Assembly (NCBI RefSeq): GCF_024679095.1
Contig: NW_026110525.1
Coordinates: 1 to 64,000 of the forward strand
Source: Eriocheir sinensis
Lineage: Eukaryota; Arthropoda; Malacostraca; Decapoda; Varunidae
Direction: 5' to 3'
DNA length: 64,000 nt
The first letter of the stretch is position 1, and each line of letters begins with the position of its first letter. Made by a program: the position numbers and the translations under genes. This document shows, one piece after another, positions 1 through 13,975 of this stretch. Under the pieces are notes generated by a model. That model worked only from the letters and a program-made list of their open reading frames with translations. It was not told the DNA's origin and searched no databases.

Positions 1-1835
<1,835 letters not shown>

Positions 1836-1860
1836 GATAAAAAAAAAATATATATGCAAT

Positions 1861-1889
1861 CATAGACTTCACAACTAGTTGACGGGAAA
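1861..1889 (+). repeat. Left terminal inverted repeat of the P-like element
   Basis: Pairs with 4119-4147 on the opposite strand: 14 matching bases, 4 mismatched, 11 matching. Confidence 0.85.
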
Positions 1890-2479
1890 TCTCTTCAGTC
1901 TTGGCGCGCTGGCTTCGCGTAAGGGGCCGATTGTTATGGCGACTTTCACTGCGACAACTCAAACACACTCTGCGTTCTTACTCCGAATTTATGGAAACAG
2001 GACGAAATCTTCAAGTTTTAGTGCATACAAGCAGGCAGGAGTGTTCTAGAGTGATTTGGTCGAGGATTCAAGGTAACTTATATAAAATAGCACCATGCGT
2101 GCACTTTGAAAACGTTGTGTAAAAAATGGCAAATTTGCGTAACTTTAGGTTGAAATCTTTACGTAAAATGAATGATAACTGTAGGATAGTGAAGTCCACA
2201 GTTTTACGTATTAGGAAACAAGAAATGTACGTTTAGTTAGTGCCTACATGGCAACTCAGCTCAGTTCCCGCGTCGCCTAACTCGCCTTAGGCACGCAGTC
2301 AGCTGGGCACTTCCCTCTGTAAAGGATTATCACTGTCCTGCCTCTGTTTACTCTCCAAGTAAAGGACCTACAGTTATTCATCGTCTCTGTACCCTTCCCC
2401 ACAACTGCAAGGATCCAGAGGACGATACAAGAAGACACAGAAGGCAGTGGATCGAGTGGAAGTGACGGAGACACAAGAT

Positions 2480-3121
2480 ATGAGGACGCCGCGACCCCGT
2501 GGAGTAAACTGTGGAGGAGCCGTACTACGCCATCAGTGCAGTGACTCAGTGTTGTGTGCAGTGCAGTGGTGTGTTCAGTGCAGTGTGGTAGTGAGGGGGC
2601 TGTTCACTACGTCCTACGGGGTCGAGTATGTGTGCATGGGGAAGGCCAACTCTGACCCGACTGAGCACTCTTTCGGCAAGCGCCGCACCATGTGCGGCGC
2701 CAACTACTGGACGAGCGTGCAGAACTTCATGGTGAGCAACAGGTTGGCCCAGCGCCTGCATTTGCTGAAGCTCGTCGGGTTCTTCCCCGGGGACGTGCAG
2801 GCCGACCTGGACCGGGCCAAGGCAGAGGAGGAGGACGACGAGGTGATCTTGGCCCAGCTTGCCAGGGAGCTGGCCGACGACCAGCCGGACCCGCCGACGG
2901 ACGAGTTGCTCCTCGCCGCGGTCGGCAACTACGCCGGCTACCTGGCCAGGAAGGTCCAGGCCAACTCCTCTGTGGCCGAGTGCTGCAAGCAGGAGCTTGC
3001 CCAGCAGGAGGAGATGAAGATTACCGTGGAGCTCGAGAGGGGCGACCCGCCCTCTGTGATGTTCGACGCCCTGGTCGAGCTGGTCGACAGGGAGAGCTGG
3101 AGACGGGCCGGGCGGTCCTGA
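2480..3121 (+). pseudogene. P-element-type transposase, C-terminal RNase H-like region
   Basis: The frame is open from before 2450; the first in-frame ATG is at 2480. The recognisable part begins near 2640 with SDPTEHSFGKRR...CGANYW, which matches the DPxExxFGxxRxxxGANYF block of P-type transposases. It continues with NYAGYLARKV...CCKQEL (the family's Y-x-AGY-x-A...C...C segment) and RGDPPSVMFDALVELV. These are normally the last 150-200 residues of a 700-900 residue protein. The THAP domain, coiled coil, GTP-binding insertion and the first catalytic acidic residues are missing. GC content is much higher than in the flanks. The frame stops at 3121, and a second frame (3137-3400) may hold a frameshifted tail. 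Confidence 0.7.
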
Positions 3122-4118
3122 AGCGGCCATCTCCCAATGGCCCACATGGCGTCCTTCGGGATGTCGCTGTGGGACTCCCTGATGTGCAGGGAGGACAAGA
3201 AGGAGCGCAGGTTGAGGTTCCTCTCCCTTGCCATGCGCCACAGGGACGGGTTCAGGCACCTCCTGGAGTTCCTGGCGGCCTCAGACCCGACCTTGCAGGG
3301 TACAGGTGCCAGGAGGGCACAACCTGGCCAACACCATCTTGCCGCACATCAGCAGGTCCCTCTTCAACTGTTTCTGGTGCTAATTTCTCCAAGGACGTGA
3401 CCTCAGAAGCGAGGAAGAACAAGGCCTTGAAGCAGCCGACCGGCAGGAAGGGAGCAGTATCGAGGAGGGCAGGAAGGAGACGGCGAGGAACAAGGACGTG
3501 TACAAGTCCAGGAAACTGACCGGGGCCCACAAGTCATAGGCCAAAGGCTAAAGTGATTGTTCAGGGACGAGGGCCAGATAGCCGGCAAGACGTGCTGCGG
3601 CAATAGTGACATCGGAATTCAACCAAAATAAGTTGTGATTGTATATAGAAAATGAATATTTTGCTTTGTTGAGTAAAATTAAGATGTTTCGCATGCTTTC
3701 CTCAAGTATTAAGTTTATAATGTGAAAATTAAGTGATTTATTAGATGTTAAAAACTTACGTAAAAAATTGCACTAAATACAAAAAAAATAAGTAGCTATT
3801 TCGGGCAAAAACTTATAAGATATGCTAAATATTGCTATTGATTCTGAAAATATAAGTGATTATCTCTGCATTTGGTGATGTTTGTGCATCTAGCGTAAAA
3901 TCTGAGGATTTTATAGCCTTTTTAAGTTTTGTTATGCTTATATAAAAAAACAATTAATCGGGATTTTATTAGGGAACGACTTTGAATTTTTTGATACCGC
4001 TGCTCATGGAGACTCATATATGCCTAAGGGAGGTGCCTGTTTTAGTTTCAGGTCGCTAGCTGCTTTGGTTTTGAAAATATTTAAATTTTAAATTTTTGAA
4101 AATCGGCCCCGCGCCCCG

Positions 4119-4147
4119 TTTCCCGTCAAGAGATTGTGAAGTCTATG
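4119..4147 (-). repeat. Right terminal inverted repeat of the P-like element
   Basis: Reverse complement of the left end apart from four central bases. It is followed by the second copy of the ATGCAAT target duplication. Confidence 0.85.
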
Positions 4148-4154
4148 ATGCAAT

Positions 4155-5210
4155 TAAGAAAGTAGTAGTGCAGCCTTTTTTGTTGTTGTTGTTGTTCGGG
4201 AGGAAAATAGAACAGGAAGAGAAAAACGACAGAAAAATAGAGATAAAAAACTAAAAATAAAAATAAAATAAATAAAAACAACAGGAAAAGACCAAAATAA
4301 AAATAAGAACAGGAATGAAAAAAATAAAAATAGAAAAGGTAGAAGGTAGAAGGAGAGAGAGAGAAAAAAAGCTGAAGGTTACAAAAAGTTGATGAAAGCA
4401 GGCAAGAGAGAGAGAGAGAGAGAGAGAGAGAATAAAGGTCAGGTGAAAATAATTAAGAGCGAATAGAAACGTTAAAAGGTATAAATCTAAACAAAAGTCT
4501 CTCTCTCTCTCTCTCATCCATAATCCTTTCTGTTCACTTTTCTTCATCCACTTTTCTCTATTCTTCCATTCTCCATCCTCAATGTTAATCACCTCTTCTC
4601 TTTTCTCTCCCTTCTTTTTCCCTTCCTACCCACCTTATCCTCTCTCTTCCTTTTATCCTTCAAGTTATTTATTTCACACTTTTTGTTACATTCTTCTATA
4701 TCATTCAATCCTCCATATATCTTTCTCTCCTTCCTTCTATCTGTCCTTCTCTCTTGCACTTCCTTGCCTTCCTCCCTCGCCTTTCTTCCTCTCTCTTTCT
4801 TCTTCCCTCTTTCCATGCCTCTCTTCTTCGTTCCTTCCCTACTTTTAAACTTTACTCCTCCTTCTATTTTTCTCTTACCGCCTCTACCTTATATCTCCCT
4901 CTCTCACTCACTTTCCTGCTTCCCTCTCCTTCCTTCCTTCCCTTCTTTCCCTCCATACCTCCCTCTTTCTTTCCTTTTCTCTCCCTCTTTCCTTCCTACC
5001 CTTCCTCCTTTCTCTATCACCCTTTCTCACACTCTCCCTCCCTCCCTCCCTCCCTCTACTGACAGCAAAACGTACCGACAAATCGCAATTCAACCGGAAA
5101 AATGGCGACCGCTAGACAGGGATTCAATTTGTAGGAGGGAGGCCCAAATCCTTCTTAAGAGAGGAGGAGGAGAAGGAGGAGGAGGAGGAGGAGGAGTGAG
5201 GTGTTAAAAG
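4155..5210. repeat. Low-complexity stretch with short (GA)n, (CT)n, T/C-rich tract and (GGA)n
   Basis: Purine-rich to 4440 with (GA)n at 4405-4431 and (CT)n near 4498-4514. A one-sided pyrimidine tract covers 4510-5050, with (GGA)n at 5160-5197. Open frames here are simple-sequence artefacts. Confidence 0.9.
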
Positions 5211-5219
5211 TGGAAATCT

Positions 5220-5640
5220 GGATGTGGATGCGTTGTGGTGGAAGGCGTGTGATTGGTGGTGGTGGTAGTGGTGGTAGTGGTGGTGGTGGTGGTGGTGGTG
5301 GAACAGAGTAAGGTGTAATTGTGCGTGGGTGGTAGAGACAGGGAGGAGTGAGGGTGTTGGTGATGGTGGTGGTAATGGTGGTGGTGGTTGTGGTGGTGGG
5401 GATGGATAGTGGTGGGTTAAGGACTACGGTAGAGAGAGATGGGTGGTAGTATGGGGTGTTAGGATAGAGTATGGTGGTGGTGGTGGTGGTAATGGTGGTG
5501 GTGGTTGTGGTGGTGGCGGTGACGGTGACTGAGGTGGTGATGGTATAGTGGTGGGTTAAGGACTACGGTAGGGAGAGATGGGTGGTAGATTGGGGTGTTA
5601 GTATAGAGTATGGTGGTGGTGGTGGTGGTGGTGTGGTAAG
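5220..5640. repeat. (TGG)n-rich minisatellite with a 140-bp duplicated unit
   Basis: TGG-rich DNA. A block containing GGTTAAGGACTACGG is present at 5414 and again at 5554, giving a 140-bp tandem unit in two slightly diverged copies. Confidence 0.85.
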
Positions 5641-5699
5641 CAATGACGAGAGAAAAAATGGAGTTGAAATAATAAAGTCGAGACAGAGAATAACACCGA

Positions 5700-5817
5700 G
5701 TGAAAATCAATAAAAAAACACATACGAATTAATAAAGAAAAGCTAAAAGAAAGAAAGAGACAAATGCAGAAAGAACTAAAGAAGAAAAAGACGAAAAGAT
5801 AAAATAATTTGGAGTTA

Positions 5818-5876
<59 letters not shown>

Positions 5877-6420
5877 GGAGAGAAAAAGAGAATGAAAGAG
5901 AGAGAGAGAGGGAGAGAAAGAGAGAGAAAAAGAAAGAGGGAGAAAGAGAGAATGACAGCGAGAGGAAGAGAGAGAAAAAGAAAGAGGGAAAAAGAGAGAT
6001 GTGAAAAAAAATCACCATGAGAAATAGAAAAATAAATGAAAAACGACAATTCGAAATAGTAATTAAATGAAGGAAGAGATGAAAAGGAAGGGAAAAAAAG
6101 CGTGATAAAAGGAAATACAGAAGAATTGCCTGACAGAGAGAAATATTCCTTAATCCCTTCCTCCACACAAACCATTCTTCGATCCCCTTTCTCTCCCCCC
6201 TCCCCCCTCCTCTCCCCCTCCTCCTCCCCTCCCGTCCAATCCCTCTCACTCTCCATATCTTCTCTCTCTCTCGTCTCTCTCTCCACGCTCTCACTCTCTC
6301 GCTCTCTCTCTCTCTGTCTGTGTGGGTGTGTGGGTGGGTGTGGGGGGGGGGTCATGGCGCCCACACACTCCTCTCACAGCCTCATATAAATTTTCTTTGC
6401 CCACTTTCATTTCCTAGATC
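5700..6420. repeat. Purine-rich DNA with (GA)n at 5819-5873, then a pyrimidine tract and (GT)n
   Basis: A long AG-only stretch to about 6100, then a CT-rich stretch to 6315 and short (GT)n with a G-run at 6317-6352. No gene is supported. Confidence 0.9.
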
Positions 6421-7215
6421 CTCTCCTTCCCCTTCTTCCTTCCTTCCTTCCTTCCCTTTCCTTATTCCGAATTTCCATTCCTCACATAATCCAATTGTTT
6501 TCTTTTTCTTTCTTTCTCTCTCCTTTCCTTCCTTCTCAATTTCCTTAACCTTCCCTTCAATATCCTTCCCACCTCGCTCTCCCATTTATTTTTTTCCTCT
6601 TGTACGTAGATATCCCCCTTTCCTCATTTTTCTCCAATCCCAAACCCTCCCCTTCCCCCTCCCTCCCTCTCTCCATCCTTCTCTTCCTCCCTCCCCTCCC
6701 TTCCATACACGACCCAGTTATGGTTCCTCTTTTTGTCTTCTCTCTCACCTCCATCCTCCCTCCTCCTCCTACTCCCTCCTCCCCCTTCCTCCTTCACCAG
6801 CAGTCCTCTCTCCTACTCTTTCTCTCTCACAAGACGTACTTCATCAACACCCTCCTTTTTTCTTCCCTTCTTCATTCCTCCTCTTCCCTTCATCTCTCCT
6901 TCCTCATTTTCCTTCCTTTCCTACCTCATTTTCTCCTCCTCTTTCCCCTCCTTCCGTCTCCCATTCCTCCCTCCTGTCCATCCTCCTTCCTAATTTTCCT
7001 CTCTCACCAGCTATTCTCCCTCCTCTCCTTCCTTTCTCCTCCCCTTCCTCTCCTTCCTCATTTTCTCCTCCTCTTTCCATTCCTTCCGTCTCCCATTCCT
7101 CCCTCCTGTCCATCCTCCCTCTTAATTTTGCTCTCTCACCAGCTATTCAACCTCCTCTCCTTCCTTCCTCCTCCTTTTCCTCTCTGCTCTCCTCCCCCTT
7201 CCCTAGAATCGTCCA
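6421..7215. repeat. Pyrimidine tract containing a 132-bp tandem duplication
   Basis: Nearly all C and T on the given strand. CCTCATTTTCTCCTCC...CTATTC occurs at about 6924-7055 and again at 7056-7187 with few differences, giving two 132-bp units. Confidence 0.85.
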
Positions 7216-7332
7216 TTCCCAAGCAGAGGAGCCGGGCGGAGGCGAGACACCCAACTCACTGCCTACAAACGTTTGGGCCAGACTCATGCCTTAGAAGACT
7301 TTACTGCCAAATGAGGACGTGAGAAGGGGGGG

Positions 7333-7354
7333 GTGTGTGTGTGTGTGTGTGTGT

Positions 7355-7403
<49 letters not shown>

Positions 7404-7482
7404 AAGGGATTTTTTTTATTTATATATTTCTCAAATCCAGTTCCATTTCCTTTTGAACACACACACACACACACACACACAC
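7333..7482. repeat. (GT)n at 7333-7402 and (CA)n at 7458-7482
   Basis: Two dinucleotide tracts of opposite strand sense lie 55 bp apart, so single strands could pair with each other. Confidence 0.97.
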
Positions 7483-7604
7483 CTGATGATCTACTGCTGG
7501 TGTTATGGATCACGCTACAAACTTTCCTCCTTGATTGGCAGGTGTTGGCAGGTGTCAGTGTGGAGGGGGAGCAGCGTTAGTGGGGTGGGTGTGAATGACG
7601 GGAC

Positions 7605-7610
7605 CTCCTC

Positions 7611-7644
<34 letters not shown>

Positions 7645-8460
7645 TCTTTCTACTCCTACTGTTCCTACTCTTTCTCCTCCCCTTTATCCTCATCCTCATC
7701 CGTATCCTCCTCCTCCTCCTCTTTCTCCAACTCCTCCAAGATGTGCAAAACCAAAGTCCCAGGACGCTCACTAAATATGCTACAACTTGAAAGCTTGCAG
7801 GATCGAAGAAGAGACGAGGGAATAAGAGACGTGGAAAGAGAGCCAGAGGTAAAAGAGAGAAGGGAAGGATGGGATGAGGTGAAGAAGGAAAGAAGATAGA
7901 AGTGAGGAAGAAGGAATGAAAAAGAAGGAAAGGAAATGAAGTGAACAGAGGAAGAAAACAGGAGTGAGGAAGAAAGAAGAAGAAGGAAAGGAAGTGAAGT
8001 GAATAAGAGAAGGATACAGGAGTGAAGAAAAGGGAAAAAGGAAGGAGTTGGGAGGAAAGAAAGTGAGAATGGGGAATAAGGAATAAGGAGGAACTGAGGA
8101 AAAAAGGAAGGAGGGAAAGAAGCAGGAGTGAAGAAAAAATGGAGAAGGAATAGAGGGAACAAGGGAACAAGGAAGAAAGATGTAAAGAGGGAATGAGGAA
8201 AAAGGACTACGGAGGAAAGGAGACGAGAGTATGGAAGAAAGAAAGGAGGAAGGAATAAAAAAGAAAGCAGGTGAAGAAGGGAAAAAGACAGAAGTAAGAA
8301 AGTAAGAAAGAAGAAGTATGTAGGAGAAAATAAGGAGACAAGCATAAGAAAGTAGGAAAAATGACGAAGTAAAATGAAAAGGAGAAAAGGGAGGAAGAAG
8401 GAAGAAGGAAGGAAGTTGAAGGAGGAGAGGAGGAAAAAAAGGAGTCTGAGGAGGGTGTTG
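7605..8460. repeat. (CTA)n, TCC/TTC tract, then purine-rich degenerate repeats
   Basis: (CTA)n occupies 7610-7637. From 7870 to 8450 the strand is almost purely A and G. A degenerate unit of about 60 bp is visible: AAGGAAAGGAA.TGAAGTGAA recurs near 7925 and 7985. Confidence 0.85.
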
Positions 8461-8546
8461 GGAGGGACATTTAATATCATTTTTATCCTCCAGCTCTGGA
8501 ATGATAATGAGGCCCAAAGGTGATTCAAGGTAATTATTCGCTCGTT

Positions 8547-8835
8547 ACCTGAGATTGGTGGTGGTGGCGGTGGAGGTGATGTTAGTGGTAATGATAGTGG
8601 TGGTGATAATGGCTGTAGTGGTGGTGATGATGGTTGTGGTAATGATGGTGGTGGTTGTAGTGGTGATGGTGGTGGTGGTGATGAGGGAGGTATTACTGGT
8701 AGTAGGTAACAAAAAAAACTTACAACTAACTTCGTATAGAAACAAAGTACACACACACACACACACATACACACACACACATACACACACATACTAACAC
8801 ACACACACACACAAACAAACACAAACACACATGAC
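8547..8835. repeat. (GGT)-rich tract and interrupted (CA)n
   Basis: Degenerate GGT/GAT repeats at 8547-8695, then (CA)n with single-base interruptions at 8750-8830. Confidence 0.93.
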
Positions 8836-8935
8836 CAACGCACCAAGTCAACAGGAAGGGAAAACAAATAACACTGATACGAAAAGGTCAGAGAAAGAAA
8901 AAAATATAAAACATTCGGAACCCGACGACCAAAGC

Positions 8936-9496
<561 letters not shown>

Positions 9497-9506
<10 letters not shown>

Positions 9507-9838
9507 TAGAAATCCGACAAAAACTAACAGAAATACAACTATCAGATGACGGCAACGTAGATGAAGCCTGGCTAAGCTTTAAAAATCACTTACTCACTCA
9601 GCAGAACACATTCGTCCCCTTGTGCGAAAAACGAATTAACACTAATAAAAGCCCACCGTGGTTTAATAGCGAAATTAAACAATCAGTCAATGAAAGAAAA
9701 TTGTTTTACAGGTTAAAGAAAGAACAAAGCACGCCCGAAAACATTAAACTTTATAATGATGCCAGGCGACGAGTCCAAAGACTAGTATGTCAGGCAAAGC
9801 GGAGATATGAAGAAAATATTGCAGCCAACTGTAAATAA
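9497..9838 (+). pseudogene. CR1 F linker between endonuclease and reverse transcriptase
   Basis: Continues ORF2 after the frameshift. PPWFNSEIK and RRRVQRLVCQAKRRYE match the linker that joins the two enzymatic domains in CR1 ORF2. A second frameshift near 9830 precedes the RT frame. Confidence 0.8.
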
Positions 9839-11567
9839 TCCGAAATCTTTCTTCAGTTACATAAACAACAGAAAGGCGATCAAAAGTGGTATTGGACCTT
9901 TAACAAACAGCGACGGTGCACTAGTGACTGACAGCCAACACATTGCAAACCTCTTAAACAATTACTTTTCCTCGGTGTTTAATACTAACAGTCTTCCTCT
10001 CGCTACCACCAACACCAGTACTATTGTAAATCTCGAGCATGCATTGCCTAATTTTGAAATAACAACCGATGAAGTCCTTAAAGCTCTCCATTCACTTAAA
10101 ACAAATAAAAGTCCCGGACCCGACAAAGTATATCCTATACTGCTTAAAGAAACAAAGAGCGAAATACTCTCCTCCCTCACTACCGTATTCAATATGTCCT
10201 TGCGACAAGGCATCGTCCCTTCGGATTGGAAAAAGGCTAACGTGACACCGATTTTTAAGAAAGGAGACAAAAAAATACCAGGTAACTACCGACCCATTAG
10301 TCTAACTTCAATTGTAGGTAAGCTACTCGAGAGCATAATTAGAGACAAAATTGTGAGTTACCTCGAAAGCCACTCATTAATTGGAGATTCACAACATGGC
10401 TTCCGTAACAAAAGATCCTGCCTGTCAAACCTACTGACAATTTATAACGATCTCTTCTCAATTTATGACGTAACCAAATCAGTGGACGTAGTCTATCTTG
10501 ATTTCCAGAAAGCGTTTGATAAATTCCCACATCATAAATTACTTTATAAATTAAAGCAAATAGGCATTGACGGTCAAGTAAACCAATGGATCGCGAATTG
10601 GTTGAGCAACAGACAATAAAGAGTTGTGATTGACGGATTTAACTCAGAGTGGGCGCCGGTCACTAGTGGCGTCCCTCAGGGCTCGGTTCTTGGCCCAGTG
10701 CTCTTCATTATTTACATCAACGACGTGGATGTTGGACTCAATAATCGCATTAGTAAATTTGCAGACGACACAAAGATTGGTAACTCGGTTCTCACTGACG
10801 AAGACAGGCAAAGCCTCCAAGAGGATCTGCACAAAACTTCAGCTTGGTCGGATAAATGGGGGATGCCCTTTAACGTAGACAAGTGCCAGGTCCTTCAAGT
10901 TGGAACAAAAAATAAGAAGTTCGATTACGAAATACTCGGCGTTAAACTCACAAGCGTTCAATGCGTTAAGGACCTGGGGATTAAAATCGCGTCAAACCTC
11001 AAATTCTCACATCAATGCATCGATGCAGCAAATAAAGCGAACAGAATGTTGGGCTTCATTAAAAGAAACTTTTTATTCAAGAATAAAGATGTAATACTTC
11101 CGCTCTACAATAGCTTAGTCAGACCCCACTTGGAATATGCGGTACAATTTTGGTCTCCCCACCATGCAAAGGACATTGCTAAACTAGAAGGTGTTCAGCG
11201 TCGAGCAACAAAAATGATCCCTTCCTTGCGCAACAAATCCTACGAAGAAAGGCTTTCCACCCTTAACATGTTCTCTCTTGAGAAACGTCGCCTCCGAGGA
11301 AAACTGATCGAAGGTTTTAAAATACTTAATGGTTTCACGAATGTAGACAGAACAAAATTGTTTATGATCGATGACACTTTGCGAACTAGGAACAATGGCA
11401 CAAAACTCAAATGTAGACAAGTAAATTCAGACTGCACCAAATTTTTCTTCACCAACGTTGCAGTGCGAGAATGGAATAAGCTCCCACCATCAGTGGCCCA
11501 GTGTAACACGATTGACTCCTTTAAAAACAAGCTCGACCGTCACTTCCTTCAACTTAATATTAACTAG
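9807..11567 (+). pseudogene. CR1 F reverse transcriptase with one premature stop
   Basis: Ordered RT motifs: NKSPGPDKV, NYRPISLTS, HGFRNKRSC, VVYLDFQKAFDKFPHH, GVPQGSVLGPVLF and FADDTK, then the thumb region and a C-terminal RHFLQLNIN. The only break is a TAA at 10617-10619, where relatives read QQRVV or KQRVV; this is a single C to T change. It is the best-preserved RT in the window and one of the younger copies. Confidence 0.88.
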
Positions 11568-11685
11568 AGTAGAAAAGCAACGTTTTGGAGCCATCTGATT
11601 AATGTAAAATCACTTAGGTTTAAGGACAGACCACCTAGTCTGGACCATGGGGTCTGTGTGGTCTGATTTTCTATGTAAATCTATG

Positions 11686-11690
<5 letters not shown>

Positions 11691-11743
<53 letters not shown>
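11691..11743. repeat. (TC)n microsatellite at the 3' end of CR1 F
   Basis: About 26 units, directly after the CTATGTAAAT terminal repeats. Confidence 0.98.
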
Positions 11744-11745
<2 letters not shown>

Positions 11746-11847
11746 CCCTGTTAGTAAGCCTCAGTCGTTAAGTAAGTATATAGGCGAGTAAGTACTGCGT
11801 TTGCATAAATTAAGGTACTATTTATACTGCCACCTCAAGAAAGTTCA

Positions 11848-12062
11848 TCAGGGAACGTTTACCAGCGGAACGTTTACCAGAAGAACGTTTACCAGCGGAA
11901 CGTAATAGCCGAGTAAGGAGAGTTATTGCGGTTATTTAAGGACTTCCACGACCAGAACGTTTACCAGAAGAACGTTTACCAGCGGAACGTAATAGGCGAG
12001 TAAGGGGAGTGGTTGCGGTTATTCAGGGACTTCCACGACCAGAACGTTTACCAGAAGAACGT
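11848..12062. repeat. Two-level minisatellite: 15-bp units within an 87-bp unit
   Basis: The 15-mer GAACGTTTACCAG(AA or CG) occurs in short runs. Runs are separated by a spacer containing CGTAATAG.CGAGTAAGG (11901 and 11988), which gives a higher-order period of 87 bp over about 2.3 copies. Confidence 0.9.
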
Positions 12063-12119
12063 AGGACTAAACCAGCCCTTCATATCAATTAGACGTGAGG
12101 ACATGACTGTAATCAAAAC

Positions 12120-13850
12120 AGCATCTCCTTTCTCATTGCGTCTAATTAGTTTTTCTCCTTCCCTTTCCTCCTCCTCCTCCTCCTCCTCCTCCTCCTCCTC
12201 CCCCTTTGCCTTTTTTTCCCTTTATCAATTTCTTAGTTTGTTTTTCCTTGTTTACTTTCTTCTCTTAGTTCCTATCTCCGTCTCCCACTTTCCTTCTTCT
12301 CACTTTTGATCCTGCATAATCTAAACTTGTTCTTTCTTTTTACATTCATCTGTTTCCCTTCTAATTACTTTGTTTTTCCTTGTTTATTGAATTTTCTTAG
12401 TTTCTCTCTCTATACTCCTATTCTTCATTGTCGTTTTATCTCTTACATTTCTTAACATATTCTTTCTTTTCGCCTCCCCTTCTTTCTCCTTCCATTATTT
12501 ATCAACTTCCTTTGTTTTCCTTATTCACTGGCTTTACATGACTTCTCCCTCCATCTCCAATTTCTTCTTTCTTTCCCTGTCCCTTGTATTTCTTAAACCA
12601 ATTCTTCCTTCTCGCCTCCATCTCATTATCATTAGGCTTCCTCTTATTCACTATCATCATTCTTCTTATTTCTCTACCTCACTTTCCTTTTTCCCACTTC
12701 CAGTTTTCCTTCTCTTCTCCTCCTCCTCCTCTTCCTTCTCCTCCTTCGCAAGCATCTCTTTAGCCTATCTCTTTTCCCAGTGCATGTTTATCTCTGCCGC
12801 AAATTTACTCTCCTTCTTTCTTTTCCTTCTTCCTTTTTTCTTCTTTTTCTTTTCGTTATTGCTTCCTCCTCCTCCTCCTCCTCCTCCTCCTCCTCCTCCT
12901 CCTCCTCTTCCTCCTCTTCAGTCCTGTATTTACCAAGCTCTTCCAAGTATTTCCACCTCTTCTCCGATATCTCAGCAACTTGCTTCTCTTTACTTTTTGT
13001 TTTTTTACTTTACTCTTCTCTGACTCCTCCTCCTCTTCCTTTTTTGCCTCCTTCTTCTTCCTTTTCCTCCTCCTCCTCCCTCTTTTTCTTCCTCTCCTCG
13101 TTCTCCTCCGTTTTCTCGTTTCTTTCCTTCTAGTCTTCTTCCTTTTTTTTTACTCTTTCCACTATATTATCTTTGCTCCTCCTCTCTTATTCCTCCTCCT
13201 TCTTCCTTCGCCTTCTCCCTCCTTTCCTTCTCCTTTTCTTCCTTTTCTTGTACACGTTGTTTTCTCCTCTATCCTCCTCCTCCTCCTCTACTTCTCCTCC
13301 TTATCCTACTCCTTCGCCTCCTCGTTCTCGTTTCTCCTTCTCTTCCTACTCTTTCTCATTTTTTCTTTTATATAATTCCTCTTGTTTTCTCTTTTTTCCT
13401 TTGTGTCCTTTTGCTCCTTCTCCCTCTTCTTCTTCCTTTCCTTCTTCTTCTTCTCCTTCTTCTCTTCCTTCTCTTCGTTCTTCTCTTCCTTACATTGATT
13501 TAGTTCCTGCTTCTCTCTCCTTCTCCCATTTTCTTCAATTTCCTTTTCCTTCTTCACTCTTTCATCTTCCCTTCTTCCTCCTTCACTAATTCCCGTTGCC
13601 CATTTTGCGTCTTCTTCAGGCATCCTCCTCCTCCTCCTCCTCTTTCGTCTATAACTCGTTTCACTTTACTTATTTTTCACATCTCCTATCTCCCCAATCC
13701 ATTAATTCAACTTGTTTTTTCTCCTCCCTCCTCCTCCTCCTCCTCCTCCTTCTCTATATCCTCTTTCCTTCTCACTTTCCTCCCTCACACTACGCAAGAA
13801 CCACTCGGGAGGAAAAAGTAAATAAAGTCGGAGAGGAAAAAATTAAGTAG
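12120..13850. repeat. 1.7-kb pyrimidine-rich tract with (TCC)n clusters
   Basis: C/T make up most of the top strand. (TCC)n occurs near 12165-12200, 12860-12910, 13270-13300, 13620-13645 and 13725-13750. Ser/Phe/Leu-rich open frames of up to 161 residues are composition artefacts. Confidence 0.9.
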
Positions 13851-13911
13851 CTTCACTTTGAGAAGATTAAAAATAAAAATAGAAGCAATTCAAACACCAC
13901 CAGAATTTACG

Positions 13912-13975
13912 AAGAGGAGGAGGAGGAGGAGGAGGAGGAGGAGGAGGAGGAGGAGGAGGAGGAGGAGGAGGAGGA
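13912..13975. repeat. (GGA)n at the 3' end of a minus-strand CR1 B copy
   Basis: About 21 units, followed at once by (GGAACACAAA)2, the terminal repeat of family B. Confidence 0.97.

Larger units (their letters stand above)
1861..4147 (+). mobile_element. P-superfamily DNA transposon, non-autonomous or degraded
   Basis: The two ends are inverted repeats of 29 bp. Each reads CATAGACTTCACAA, four variable bases, then TTGACGGGAAA. A second inverted pair, GGGGCCGATT, sits inside at 1923-1932 and 4101-4110. The element is bracketed by the direct repeat ATGCAAT at 1854-1860 and 4148-4154; allowing one mismatch gives 8 bp, the size typical of P elements. Inside is a GC-rich reading frame matching the C-terminal part of P-type transposases (separate entry). 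At 2287 bp it is shorter than a complete P element and no THAP zinc-finger or catalytic core is visible, so it is probably internally deleted. The A/T-rich 3.6-4.1 kb part shows nothing else. Confidence 0.8.

Noticed and set aside
2546..3259. 237-residue minus-strand frame
   Set aside because: Antisense of the GC-rich P-type transposase region.
2692..3519. 275-residue plus-strand frame overlapping the transposase
   Set aside because: Alternative frame of GC-rich DNA; no domain, and the other frame matches P-type transposases.
6320..7322. 324- and 240-residue Pro/Ser/Leu-rich frames
   Set aside because: Pyrimidine tract with a 132-bp duplication; no start context, domain or codon bias.
7634..8867. 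400-residue minus-strand Leu/Ser/Phe-rich frame
   Set aside because: Complement of a purine-only tract and (GGT)n; composition artefact.
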